A stretch of DNA of 64,000 nt, from positions 4,030,001 to 4,094,000 of the forward strand of contig OX337229.1 in NCBI GenBank assembly GCA_946965045.2. Reading direction: 5' to 3'. Below, piece by piece: positions 1 through 10,354 of this stretch. The notes under the pieces are model-generated. The model did not search any database. It had not been told where the DNA came from and saw only the letters and a program-made list of their open reading frames with translations. A program made the translations under genes and the position numbers. How positions within the stretch are numbered: the first letter of the stretch is position 1; every line of letters starts with the position of its first letter. The stretch is from Epithemia pelagica (taxonomy: Eukaryota > Bacillariophyta > Bacillariophyceae > Surirellales > Surirellaceae).

Positions 1-484
1 GTAATCAAAGCACAAATCACGATCACGCGAGACCATATCTCTGTTCCCACAAATCCAAGAATGCAAACAGCAACGCGCCCAGGACAAGACTTATACCACG
101 ACAAAGCAAGAGCTGTTGCATCCCATACATGTTATCCATCACCCTATACATTCAATATACACCAATGCCGGTCTACTCCAACCAGTGAGGACCTATCACA
201 CCAGATCCATGGCCGTATACAAGAGCCAGGACTTCGGCACCATCAACCACCTTAGTAAGTAATCGTCTCACAATCATTAATATCACCATTTTAACACTCA
301 TCTAAAGACTAACCTCTTATCAGTGGACCAACTGCCCCCACCCACGGCAGACTTCGACTTGCAACTCTTCTCTGACCCGTGGAGGATTGTTGTATCGGTT
401 GGTGATTCGATTGTCGGCTCAGCGAGCCTTTTACCTATCCTACCTATCTGTCTAACCCCTGTTGAATCGAGAGAAGTTTATCAT
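1..484 (+). repeat. Diverged copia LTR tail (partial)
   Basis: This stretch is a degraded relative of the LTR that follows it. The blocks 'gatcacgcgagaccatat', 'aaagcaagagctgttg', 'catgttatcc' and 'gtatcggttggtga' occur in the same order as in the LTR at 485-1146, with many substitutions and small indels between them. It starts outside the window and fades out near 484, where the young LTR copy begins abruptly. It probably belongs to an older insertion of the same family. No gene is supported here; the short open frames are repeat sequence. Confidence 0.7.
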
Positions 485-1146
485 ATATCGACCTATATTT
501 CTTCGCAAATCATGAAAAGTGAGAATAGATTGACGAACTCACTCTCAAGACTAAACTGGGTCGTGCGGTATTACAACGGACGTAAATTTGGCCGTTGCTC
601 GGACATTATACTAACGCCCTAAGCGTACGCGCCCGAAATCATCGAGCGCGCCCAAGCGACATCCGAGCGCTGTCGGCATCTATCCGACCCAACGGTCTAA
701 GTATCCCAAGCACGACACACGATCACGCGAGACCATATTTCCATTCCCACAATCTCCAAATTGTCAACAAGCTGCGCGCCATGATAACAACTATGCCAAT
801 CCAAAGCAAGAGCTGTTGACCCTGTATATGTTATCCGTCCACATATACGTGTCATATACATCACATGAATCGACTCCAACTATTCCAAACCTGTTGCCGC
901 CAAGAACCTATGACACATGACCCTTGGCAGGACCGAACATTTCACGTAGACCTATCGTAGTAATCAACACACAATCTAACAATATCACCATTTATCACAT
1001 CCTCTTTTGTGTCCCGACTATCCTTTTGATAGACTACGACTTGCTTTCCTCTCTTACCCGTGGAGAGGTTTGTATCGGTTGGTGACTACCTGATTGTCTG
1101 CTCTACCGAGCATCAATGTCCCTACGATTCAGAAAGAATTGTAACA
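485..1146 (+). repeat. 5' LTR of copia element, 5'-truncated
   Basis: It is collinear with 7056-7717 at a constant offset of 6571 bp and differs at only a few positions that I could see (for example 492/7063). It ends in TGTAACA, matching the end of the 3' LTR. The first 122 bp of the full LTR (6934-7055, beginning TGTTAGAATTC) are missing and the diverged LTR tail lies there instead. The near identity of the two LTRs implies a recent insertion. Confidence 0.85.
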
Positions 1147-1182
1147 GATTAACAGTCTCAAAGCTTATTTCCTTGTGGTTTC

Positions 1183-1962
1183 ATGGATACTAACGAGCTT
1201 ATCATTCCTGTACGACAGATCTATCGAGCCAACCTGCATCCCGGGCAGCCCGATACCCTGGTGCAGCAGGAACTGGTGCCGACGCCGAAGGCAGCCAACA
1301 CATCGGTCAACATCTCCGTCGACAGTTCCAACAGCAACCCATTCGAGACTCCAACCCAGCCTCACGCTCCGATCCCTGCGCCGTTGCTTCGGCCCCCGAG
1401 TCCGCCTCGTCGGCTCGATCCTTCTCGATCCCGTCGTACCACCCGGTTGATTGCTGATCATATCAAGTACTTCCGTCAACCAACTTCTTCGACCTTCGAT
1501 CCCGAGATCATCCGTGGGGAGACCCAGATCGAACGCCAGTTCCAATCGGTGACCCACATCGTCGACCAAGAAGACATTGACCGTCTGAACGACCAACTTC
1601 ACCGTTCTCCGAGGCGTCGCCTCATCTTGGCCGCCCTCTCGGGCAACCCCATCCGTACTGTCCACCTCCGCTTCCTAACCTTCGAGCGCCCAACTGGATA
1701 CTACAATACCATCTACGTCGTGAACGCGACGACTTGCCCTCTGCCTCCTAACGTTGTACGCCTAGATAACTACGTTGCCTACATCCACGAGGTCCATACC
1801 ATCGAGGACCATCGTGCAACTAATTTCCCTTTGCGTACCGAGGTCGAGAACCACTTGGCTGAAGGTGATACCCCTTCTTCTGTTGCTTGTGCTGCCCCAT
1901 CTGAGCCTGGAAACGACTCTGATTATTCGGAAGAGAGTGGAGATTCGGAGACCGAAGCTTAA
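1183..1962 (+). CDS. Extra leading ORF of the copia element, unknown function
   Basis: An ATG-initiated 259-residue frame lies 36 bp after the 5' LTR and ends 320 bp before the gag ATG. Its base composition is visibly GC-richer and more CpG-rich than the gag-pol region. The protein is basic and proline/arginine-rich in the middle (a PPSPPRRLD-like segment, then RSRRTTRL), has a more globular-looking part (about residues 95-215, 'VHLRFLTFERPTGYYNTIYVVN') and ends in an acidic serine-rich tail. I recognise no family. No zinc knuckle or protease motif is visible. It could be an accessory retroelement protein, a captured host exon, or a spurious frame. Its intact length and codon-like composition favour a real coding sequence. 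Confidence 0.5.
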   Translation: MDTNELIIPVRQIYRANLHPGQPDTLVQQELVPTPKAANTSVNISVDSSNSNPFETPTQPHAPIPAPLLRPPSPPRRLDPSRSRRTTRLIADHIKYFRQPTSSTFDPEIIRGETQIERQFQSVTHIVDQEDIDRLNDQLHRSPRRRLILAALSGNPIRTVHLRFLTFERPTGYYNTIYVVNATTCPLPPNVVRLDNYVAYIHEVHTIEDHRATNFPLRTEVENHLAEGDTPSSVACAAPSEPGNDSDYSEESGDSETEA

Positions 1963-2282
1963 TTACTCATAGTTAACTCCCGTCCTCTCAAAACCTTTCC
2001 AAGACTTAAACTCAACGCACATCCGGGTACCCTTGGTCGCACAACACGCCACACATTCCCGTCAAATCGCGAAAATTCGGCGAAAATTTGTTGAAACTCG
2101 GCGAAAATTTGTCGGAATCAACGGAAATTTCCAGGAGTCGCACATCACAACACACATCCGGATATCACATACGTGGTACATACGTGGCACACGTGGTACA
2201 TCCGGGTTCACATCACATCACACATTAAATAAACCACATCACACCGCACATTAAATAAACATCGAACCAACCAAATAACACC

Positions 2283-5200
2283 ATGGATCCTCAATCACCC
2301 AAGACACCTACGACTCCTAAGGGAGAAGATAACCAAGACAATGTCTCGAACACAGACCTATTCGACCACATCATATTCACTGTCTGCCAATTCTTTACCA
2401 AAGAAAGGGCCGACTACTTAATGAAGTGGATGAAATACCATGGTTTTGAGAACATTACCCATGTTATCTCGTATATGCAAACTAATACCGAGGAATCCAT
2501 GAACGAACTGACACAATACAAGGTCAACAAACAGACACATGATCTACAAGGCCCCACAAGACAGCAGATCAAGCTCTTGGCTTATTGGGCCATATACAAG
2601 ACCAATGAAATTCAAGACGAGCTATCCAATAGCGACTGGATGAACCTAACGAGGAAAGAGTTCAACACTTGGAGGATCAACACAGATTTCTTTAAGGGAC
2701 CACCTAGCCAAGTTCCAGTCTCGCCAATGAAGTCACCGTCATCTGTGAAATCTGTCAGCACAGTTACTGCCGCATCCCAATCTCAACAAGACCTTACAGC
2801 ATTCAGAAAGGGAACTAAGCGCGACGCAACTGCATATGAGGTATTCAAGGATGAACGATACTACGATTCATTCTGGCGTGTATTCAAGACTACAGCTAAG
2901 GCTCAAGGCCTATCCAACGTTCTGAATTTCAAATACACACCACCCCATGATGATGAGTATGCCGAAGAACTTTTTCAAGAGCAACAAGTATTTCTTTACT
3001 CCGTTCTTGACCGTATCATTCAGACTGACCAAGGTCGAGCCTATGTACGTGAACATGAACATGATGAAGATGCGCGTGCCGTATTGCAGAAGTTACACTC
3101 TTTGCATACCGAATCCGACCTAGCAAAACGAGAAGTCCTCCGTTTAACCAACTACATTTCCAATCTACGTCTTGACGACACATGGCGCGGAACAACACGT
3201 CAATTTCTTCTACACTTCCAAGAGCAGCTACGTTTGCTAGACAATCTAGTGACATTGTCTGATCGCATCCCTGATCATACCAGGATGACCTTCCTCATGC
3301 AAGCTGTAGAAAAGGTACCTGATCTCCGCCGAGTCAAGATCTTGGATAATGTGGTGAACACCAAATCCAGTGCAAAATCCCTTTGCTATCAATCATACTT
3401 CCGTCTCCTTCTAGACGCAGCTTATGACCATGATCAAGCAACCCAGTCATCTGTTCATAGTCGCCGTCGACATGTCAAACAACATGAATCACTATATGGC
3501 CAAGATACAGATGCTGACATAACCTCACAAGATGATATGGAGTATCATGTCCACAACACCAAAGCGACATCTGAATCTCCATCCTCTTCGTCCAAGGTTA
3601 GTCTACCGCGTGACCTATGGTTCAAACTTTCTGAAGAAGATCGCAAGTTGATCATTGAGTATAACAAGATGATTCAAGCACCTTCATCAACAACACCGAG
3701 GAAAGTGCAAACACATGCCCTCGACATTGATCCGGAACCTGATCCTGACCCCAACCAAGTTGCATCTGATGACGACTCACCTGGCGTAGTCCCTGAGCAT
3801 CCAGATGATTCAGATTCGGTTACACAATTTATCAACCAAGCCATGACGACTGATATCAATCACCCGGCAACTGACCTGACTAGTGTTCTTTCTAACGCCA
3901 AGTCCAAGACGAGCAAGAAGGTTACTTTCAAAGCCAACATGCATAAACAAGCAGGACATGTTCCACGCTATTTGTTTTCCAGGAAATCTACTTTACCAGG
4001 AAATCAATTGATTGACCGTGGTGCTAATGGAGGACTTGCTGGTTCTGACATGCGCATCCTTTCTAGGACTGGCCGCCATATCACTATTGTGGGTATTGAT
4101 AACCATGAACTTACTGGACTTCCTGTCGTCACATGTGCCGCAAAGTTTGAGACCAATGATGGACCTATTGTCGGCATCTTCAATGAATATGCTTATTATG
4201 GAAAGGGCTTATCTATCCATGCTCCTGGTCAATTCAAGCATTTCGGACTTGCTGTTGATGAACGATCTGTTAAAGTTGATGGTAAACAACGCATCACTTC
4301 ACTTGATGGTCGTGCTATACCCCTTCACATCAAGGATGGGTTAGCCTACATCCACTCCTTGGGTATCCCCAGCGACGATGACATGAATACCTTACCTCAG
4401 ATCATCTTCACGTCACCCGACACATGGGATCCTGGTGTTCTGGACCATTCGTATTCTCCCACACCCTCTGACAATGATCCTGATTGGAAACACGTAAAGA
4501 CTGATGGTAGTCTGTCAAACCATCCATATGACAACTATGGGGAGTACACTGATCGTGTTGTTTGTAACCTCAATCTCCTTTTGGATCTCCCATACGATCA
4601 TGGACCTGACGACGCACCCTTCTTTTCTATCTATGCTGACGCAGAAGGTAATGATCCTACACTTCATGCCTCTGTCCACCGTCGTTACCAGGAAGCGTAT
4701 GACTGGAAGAAGTTCCGTTCATTCTTTGGTTGGCAATCTGAAGATGTTATTGCCGATACGTTCAAGCACACTACACGTAATGGTAGCATTACTTTTGACC
4801 ACGACACCCTCAAGAAACATTTCAAGGCTCACAATCCGGTCCTTAATATACCTCGACGTCATGAACCCGTTGCTACTGACTCGGTTTTCTCCGACACCCC
4901 TGCTGTTGACCATGGCGGTAAAGTCGCACAAATCTTTGTTGGTCGAGATACTCTGGTTACTGATATCTATGGGATCAAGTCAGCCAAACAGTTTGTCAAT
5001 ACTCTTCAGGACAACATCCGGTTTCGTGGTGCCATGGAGACTCTTATCAGTGATGGTGGTTCATCTCTCATCTCTCAAAAGGTCAAAGACATTCTTTGCA
5101 CTTTGCTTATTGGGGAGTATCGATCCGAACCTTATCATCAACACCAGAATAAGGCTGAAAACCGTTACCAGACCGTCAAACGTATGACCAACGCTCTCAT

Positions 5201-5900
5201 GAATGCCACTGGTTGCCCTGCCAACACCTGGCTTCTTTGCCTTGAGTATGTCTGTGACTTATTGAACCATACGTCATCACCCACCCATTCCGGTCGCACT
5301 CCTCTTGAGGCTCTCTCCGGACGCCCACCCGACATTACTCATCTCTTGTTCTTTCCTTTCTGGGATGAGGTTTACTACCGTGTCGACCCCGCTGAACCCA
5401 ATTCTGGTTCATATCCATCTTCTTCTGATGAGAAACTTGGCCACTGGGTTGGTTTTGCTCACAACGTTGGTGATTCTTTTACTTGGAAGATTCTCACCCA
5501 GGATAACCAGATAATCTACCGTTCTGCCGTTCGCCGTGTTGAATCCACTACACCTAACCTACGTGTGGATCGACCTTCAGGGGAGGATTCGTCTGAGAAG
5601 GATGACAATGATAAGCAAGCTGACACTGTCTTCATTCGCAGTGATAGTGAAGATCCATCCAAACCAATGCCCACGATCGATTTTGACGACATGACAGGAC
5701 GCACATTCCTATGCGACACAGAAGAAAATGGGGAGCGACACCGTGCACGTGTCATCAAACGAGTCATTGATCTTAATGAAGAAGCAACGAAACAGGAAGA
5801 ACGTGTCAAGTACATCTACCGAAAGACAAATTCTGATGTTGATGAGATGATATCCTATAATCAACTCATGGAGTATATCGAACGAGATAACCAAGCTTAA
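2283..5900 (+). pseudogene. Copia polyprotein part 1: gag, protease, integrase
   Basis: The 1205-residue frame starts at ATG 2283 (context ACACCATGG). The first roughly 450 residues are gag-like (CoDi type, no clear CCHC knuckle). The protease motif LIDRGANGGLAG lies near residue 577, with Arg where many copia proteases have Ser or Thr. The integrase core follows, with candidate DDE residues in 'ATDSVF', 'ISDGGSS' and 'QNKAENRYQ', then a GKR-like tail with 'LGHWVGFAHNVGD'. The final part is acidic (SDSEDP) and leads into a chromodomain-like linker. The frame stops at TAA 5898-5900. The same frame reopens at once with matching retroelement sequence, so the stop interrupts what was one polyprotein. 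Confidence 0.9.
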
Positions 5901-6933
5901 ACCTCTGGAGATAATCTTTTCAGGTTCAGGGACGTCATTGCCCATCAAGGCCCACTGAACACAACTGATCCAGATTACAAGGGGAGCAAATATAATTTGC
6001 TTGTTGATTGGGAAACTGGGGAGACTACCTATGAACCTTTATCACTCATCGCCAATGATGATCCGATCACTGTAGCAATTTATGGAAAGAAACATGGTTT
6101 ACTCAACGAACCTGGATGGAAGCATTTGAAACGTTATGTCAAAACAAGCAAACGTCTCATTCGAGCAGCCAAACAGTCAAGGATTAAACAAGTTCACCAT
6201 TCCGTCAAGTATAAGTTTGGATTCCAAGTACCACGCAATTATGAGGAAGCTGTCGCTCTTGATAAACAACATGGCAACACAAAGTGGCAGGATGCAACAG
6301 AATTAGAATTGTCACAGATCCAGTCCTACAAGACATTCAAGGATTTTGGGAAAGCCATCTTCATTAAAGGGAAAGTATCCAATGCACGTGAAGGATATCA
6401 TAAGATACGTGTACATCTTGTCTTTGACGTAAAACATGATGGACGACATAAAGCAAGACTTGTCGCAGATGGACATCTCACAAAAGAACCTGTTGAGACA
6501 ATCTATTCAGGTGTTGTTTCCATTCGCAACCTCCGCATTGCCTTATTCCTGGGTACTTTGAATGACTTGGAAATATGGGGAGCAGATATTGGAAACGCAT
6601 ATCTGGAAGCCTTGACAGGGGAGAAAATGTTCATTGTCGCAGGACCTGAATTCAAGGAATTAGAAGGCTCAAGGCCTATCCAACGTTCCTCATTCCATAC
6701 TATCCAAGAGACACCATCTTCTGTCATACCACCGAGTTCGTGAAGCCATCGCAGCAAAGTATGTTGCATTCTACTGGAAAGATGGAAAGACCAACCCTGC
6801 CGATATCCTTAGCAAACATTGGGATTTCGTATCTATTTGGCCCATGCTCAAGCCATTGTTGTTTTGGAAAGGAGAAGTTCAAGACCTCAACAAATCCAAT
6901 GATGACAAGGCTGAAACGACGAGTTGTGGGGAG
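5901..6933 (+). pseudogene. Copia polyprotein part 2: RT start joined to RNase H end
   Basis: In the same frame as the gag-integrase part, sequence after the stop reads 'DVIAHQGPLNTTDPDYKGS' (chromodomain-like linker) and then the RVT_2 start: 'KWQDATELELSQIQSYKTF', 'HLVFDVKHDGRHKARLVADGH', 'IWGADIGNAYLEA'. These include the first catalytic Asp region. After about 6664 the reading collapses. It resumes in another frame at about 6709 with the C-terminal RNase H signature 'LLSYHRVREAIAAKYVAFYW' followed by 'NPADILSKHW', ending at TAG 6938-6940, just inside the 3' LTR. The YVDD region is absent. A 25-nt piece copied from gag sits at the junction. Confidence 0.85.
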
Positions 6934-7717
6934 TGTTAGAATTCTCACCGTCTATGGTGGTTAGATTCTACATCTCATTGATTCCCCATGTCACATAGCC
7001 TCGTGCTATCGCATCATGCCATCTAGCTTCGAGCTATGTTCCCTAGCTTCGCGCTATATCGAGCTATATTTCTTCGCAAATCATGAAAAGTGAGAATAGA
7101 TTGACGAACTCACTCTCAAGACTAAACTGGGTCGTGCGGTATTACAACGGACGTAAATTTGGCCGTTGCTCGGACATTATACTAACGCCCTAAGCGTACG
7201 CGCCCGAAATCATCGAGCGCGCCCAAGCGACATCCGAGCGCTGTCGGCATCTATCCGACCCAACGGTCTAAGTATCCCAAGCACGACACACGATCACGCG
7301 AGACCATATTTCCATTCCCACAATCTCCAAATTGTCAACAAGCTGCGCGCCATGAAAACAACTATGCCAATCCAAAGCAAGAGCTGTTGACCCTGTATAT
7401 GTTATCCGTCCACATATACATGTCATATACATCACATGAATCGACTCCAACTATTCCAAACCTGTTGCCGCCAAGAACCTATGACACATGACCCTTGGCA
7501 GGACCGAACATTTCACGTAGACCTATCGTAGTAATCAACACACAATCTAACAATATCACCATTTATCACATCCTCTTTTGTGTCCCGACTATCCTTTTGA
7601 TAGACTACGACTTGCTTTCCTCTCTTACCCGTGGAGAGGTTTGTATCGGTTGGTGACTACCTGATTGTCTGCTCTACCGAGCATCAATGTCCCTACGATT
7701 CAGAAAGAATTGTAACA
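6934..7717 (+). repeat. 3' LTR of copia element (full length)
   Basis: A 784-bp LTR begins TGTTAGAATTC directly after the purine-rich GTTGTGGGGAG and ends TTGTAACA. The first 122 bp contain tandem-like 'tagcttcg(a/c)gctat' motifs (7023-7067) and have no counterpart in the 5' LTR. The remainder matches 485-1146. Confidence 0.85.
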
Positions 7718-8451
7718 GGAAGACTCTTTTTTTCAGCAACAACTGACGGCCTTGCAACGTGCAGCATGTCTCTGCTTGCAGTCATATTCTTGTATTTTCT
7801 ATACCAAACACAAAAAAGCTGTAATGGCATTCTTAGTATTAACTTCGGTATGCTGTGATGAATGAAAAAGTGCAAAGGGACCCCTCATCTTTGCACGGCT
7901 GTTTTGTCCGTAGAACCTCTCAAGTTTGTTTTCACCGCGGCATCACTTTTAACTGATGCATCATCCTTATTGCCTTCCTCATCCTCTAATCTTGTTGTTG
8001 AACAGTCTTGGACTCTGTCTGTTCCGTGGAATCGGAACCAGTGGTTTTCGTTTTGTCCATGGCAGTGTTAGCCTCTGCTTGTTTAGTTCTGTCCTCTTCA
8101 TTTTAGCATCGTCTTTGACTCTTCTTGTTTATTTGTGTCATCTGTTGTAGTCTCTTTCGTTTCGTCTTCGGCAGTCTTTGCCTCAACCACATTTGTCGTG
8201 TCTTCAGTTGGTGGTGTTGTTGTGGCTATTGCGGGGGGCTCGTGGAAGGTGCTCCCATGCAACCGGCGGGTCTGTAGGTTGCTGTAAGGGATGGGACATA
8301 CGTTGGACGTCTTGGAAGGAGGGGCGAAGGTTCGTGGATGATAATATGACGACGACCAAGTTTGCTCCGTAGTGGGTGTGTGGTGGGTTTTTGTTGTTTG
8401 TGTCAACAATGGGAAATCGCCAATTTTTGAAGGTCGCGCCTGGGGGTGAGT
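7718..8451 (+). other. Gene-free spacer
   Basis: Sequence between the copia element and the non-LTR element. A T-rich start (7728-7735) and serine/threonine-coding low complexity on the minus strand (about 8100-8460) are visible. The minus-strand frame there has no ATG near its start and no recognisable domain, so I do not call a gene. Confidence 0.5.
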
Positions 8452-8530
8452 AACAGTTTGCACACCAAAAGCACGACACACATGCGACCCGACCACTCAA
8501 CAGTTTGCACACCAAAAGCACGACACACAT
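8452..8530 (+). repeat. Target-site duplication and reiterated 5' junction
   Basis: A 35-nt sequence at 8465-8499 beginning CCAAAAGCACGACACACATG is repeated exactly at 16267-16301, immediately after the oligo(T) end of the non-LTR element. That is the target duplication. In addition, 32 nt of target (8452-8483, starting AACAGTTTGCACACC) reappear at 8499-8530, giving a 47-bp-period partial tandem repeat at the 5' junction. Confidence 0.85.
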
Positions 8531-8641
8531 AATTTCAAGATCAGGCGAAAGTGAAAGGACCCCTTCGTGCATTGGTTTTTGAAATTTCAGTAGCTTCAGT
8601 ACTGAACTCTACGTGCGAAAGCACCTCTGTCCACGGTGACA

Positions 8642-10354
8642 ATGACGGAACCTTCTACGACGACGGCAACCTCTACTGACAACATGGAGGACAATGCAAG
8701 CACCAACACTCAGACTATCGACAATCAGGCGATTCCTTATGAAGGCGAAGAGAAGGAATACACCCTCAAGTTTCTTTTCCGCCCCAAGGCAAGTAAAAAC
8801 ACCAACGTCGCCAAGAACCACTACGCTATTCTCCAAGCAATGCTTCAAGTGTTTCCAGAGATCATCCTGTACAACAACCACGGTGAAGTCCTCAATCCCA
8901 AGAAAATCAAGACCATCCTGAACTACAACGACTACTTACGCAACTTTAACTTGCACTTTTCCAAGGGCAATGCTGACAAGAACCGTTCTCCGATATACAT
9001 TGTCGTTCACCGCATCCGATCTCGCATCCCTGTGAGCCATATCAGGCGTCACAACACTATCTTTCATATCCTCTCACAAGGCCGTGCCAAAATGACAGTA
9101 CATGGTTGGAGCGAAGATGAAATTCGCATCTCTAACATTGGTTTCTTTGTGGGCTTTGATCCTAGCAATATCTTACACGAAGACATGGAAGAATGGGTCA
9201 GGAAACAGATTTTCAAAAATACCGGTACCTCCCTGAGGAAAATACCTAAGTTCCGTTGTGGTTTCTCTTCTCCATTCCTCGTGGATGAAGATGATAATCG
9301 CTTCTCAACCAAGACCTTCGATCTCCAATGCCGCCAACAAGACGCTAGAGAAATGATCGAGCTACTCTCCACGACGTTCAATGAGAATCCACCCTTCATG
9401 TTCCATGGAGTTCGACACTCGAATCCTGACACATACAGACGCGCCATTCTCCGACAAAACTCTTACCTCAAGAAATGCCAAATCGTTCCTATTGAAGGCC
9501 TCTCGTCAGATATGCTCTGGTACGGAATGCGCTCGCGCATTACTAGCATCGCAGGAGTTCGCAGAGTCACTAAACATAGAAACACAGCTGAAAAAGGCAG
9601 GTGGAGCATTCACACAGACATGCTCCACTTCAGTCAAGTCGTTACAGAGATAAAAGAAAATTTGACCAAATGGAGTGACGAAGTTTGTGAAGCAAACACA
9701 ATCCAGACCGGCTACACATTTCTTCCCAGGTTGGCTTTCAAGAAAAACAAATTTGATGAGGACGATGATGATGACGAATCACGGGCTAGTTCCTTTCAAA
9801 CATATATGTCTGCTTGCAGTTCCCTATATAACGCAGATGATGACGACTGCATGAACCCCCCATCTGATTCGGCACCAGTGGCTCAAGCCTGGGTTTGCCC
9901 TATCCAAATTAAAACTGTCGTGGCTGGACAGAAGACAGAAGAGGCCCAGAGCCAAATTACACAAGACGACTACGACAAGCTCAAACTTGAAAACGATAAA
10001 CTCACCCGCGAAATTCGCGAGCTGAAGGATCAGTTTAAGCAATTCATTGAAGAGCAAAAGAAGGCTCGCAATCACACCGTCTCCGTACAAGAGCAAATGG
10101 ATTTCAAAGCTCTTCTCAAGGCTGCAATGGCGGAAATACGTGAAGAACTTACTTTGACTTCAACAAACACCACCCATCCAAACAATAATAGCGAAGGAAA
10201 TCGGGCAGATGCACAGGAGCACGCCAATAACGATTCAAACGAAGGAGCTGCGTCTACACTTGACGCTAGCATGGCACAGGCAAATTTGTCCTTTCAGGCG
10301 GACGAATCCCTGATGCAATCAAGCATGTTTAGCCATGACTCGGTCACAGGATAG
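8642..10354 (+). CDS. Non-LTR retrotransposon ORF1 protein
   Basis: The 570-residue frame starts at ATG 8642; an in-frame GTG at 8636 is ignored. The first roughly 370 residues look folded but match no domain I know ('YTLKFLFRPKASKNTNVAK', 'SNIGFFVGFDPSNILHEDM'). An acidic run (DEDDDDDES, about residue 378) follows. Next is a predicted coiled coil at about residues 440-485 (KLKLENDKLTREIRELKDQF), then a Ser/Asn-rich tail. A coiled coil fits the trimeric, nucleic-acid-binding role of LINE ORF1 proteins, but no RRM or zinc knuckle is evident. It overlaps ORF2 by 20 nt, with the ORF2 ATG lying just before its TAG stop, which suggests coupled reinitiation. Confidence 0.8.
   Translation: MTEPSTTTATSTDNMEDNASTNTQTIDNQAIPYEGEEKEYTLKFLFRPKASKNTNVAKNHYAILQAMLQVFPEIILYNNHGEVLNPKKIKTILNYNDYLRNFNLHFSKGNADKNRSPIYIVVHRIRSRIPVSHIRRHNTIFHILSQGRAKMTVHGWSEDEIRISNIGFFVGFDPSNILHEDMEEWVRKQIFKNTGTSLRKIPKFRCGFSSPFLVDEDDNRFSTKTFDLQCRQQDAREMIELLSTTFNENPPFMFHGVRHSNPDTYRRAILRQNSYLKKCQIVPIEGLSSDMLWYGMRSRITSIAGVRRVTKHRNTAEKGRWSIHTDMLHFSQVVTEIKENLTKWSDEVCEANTIQTGYTFLPRLAFKKNKFDEDDDDDESRASSFQTYMSACSSLYNADDDDCMNPPSDSAPVAQAWVCPIQIKTVVAGQKTEEAQSQITQDDYDKLKLENDKLTREIRELKDQFKQFIEEQKKARNHTVSVQEQMDFKALLKAAMAEIREELTLTSTNTTHPNNNSEGNRADAQEHANNDSNEGAASTLDASMAQANLSFQADESLMQSSMFSHDSVTG

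Larger units (their letters stand above)
485..7717 (+). mobile_element. Ty1/copia (CoDi-like) LTR retrotransposon, defective
   Basis: Order: LTR, extra ORF, gag-protease-integrase, chromodomain-like linker, start of reverse transcriptase, deletion, end of RNase H, polypurine-like tract (GTGGGGAG before 6934), LTR. Integrase upstream of RT is the Ty1/copia arrangement. The DRGANGG protease motif and the linker ending in 'HQGPL...DYKGS' resemble diatom CoDi elements. Two lesions make it non-autonomous: an in-frame TAA at 5898-5900 and a deletion removing the RT catalytic core and most of RNase H near 6664-6690. The LTRs are nearly identical, so the copy is young and may have moved using proteins supplied in trans. 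Confidence 0.88.

Noticed and set aside
8098-8496. Thr/Lys-rich minus-strand protein before the non-LTR element
   Set aside because: No ATG near its start; it runs into the target duplication and shows only low complexity.
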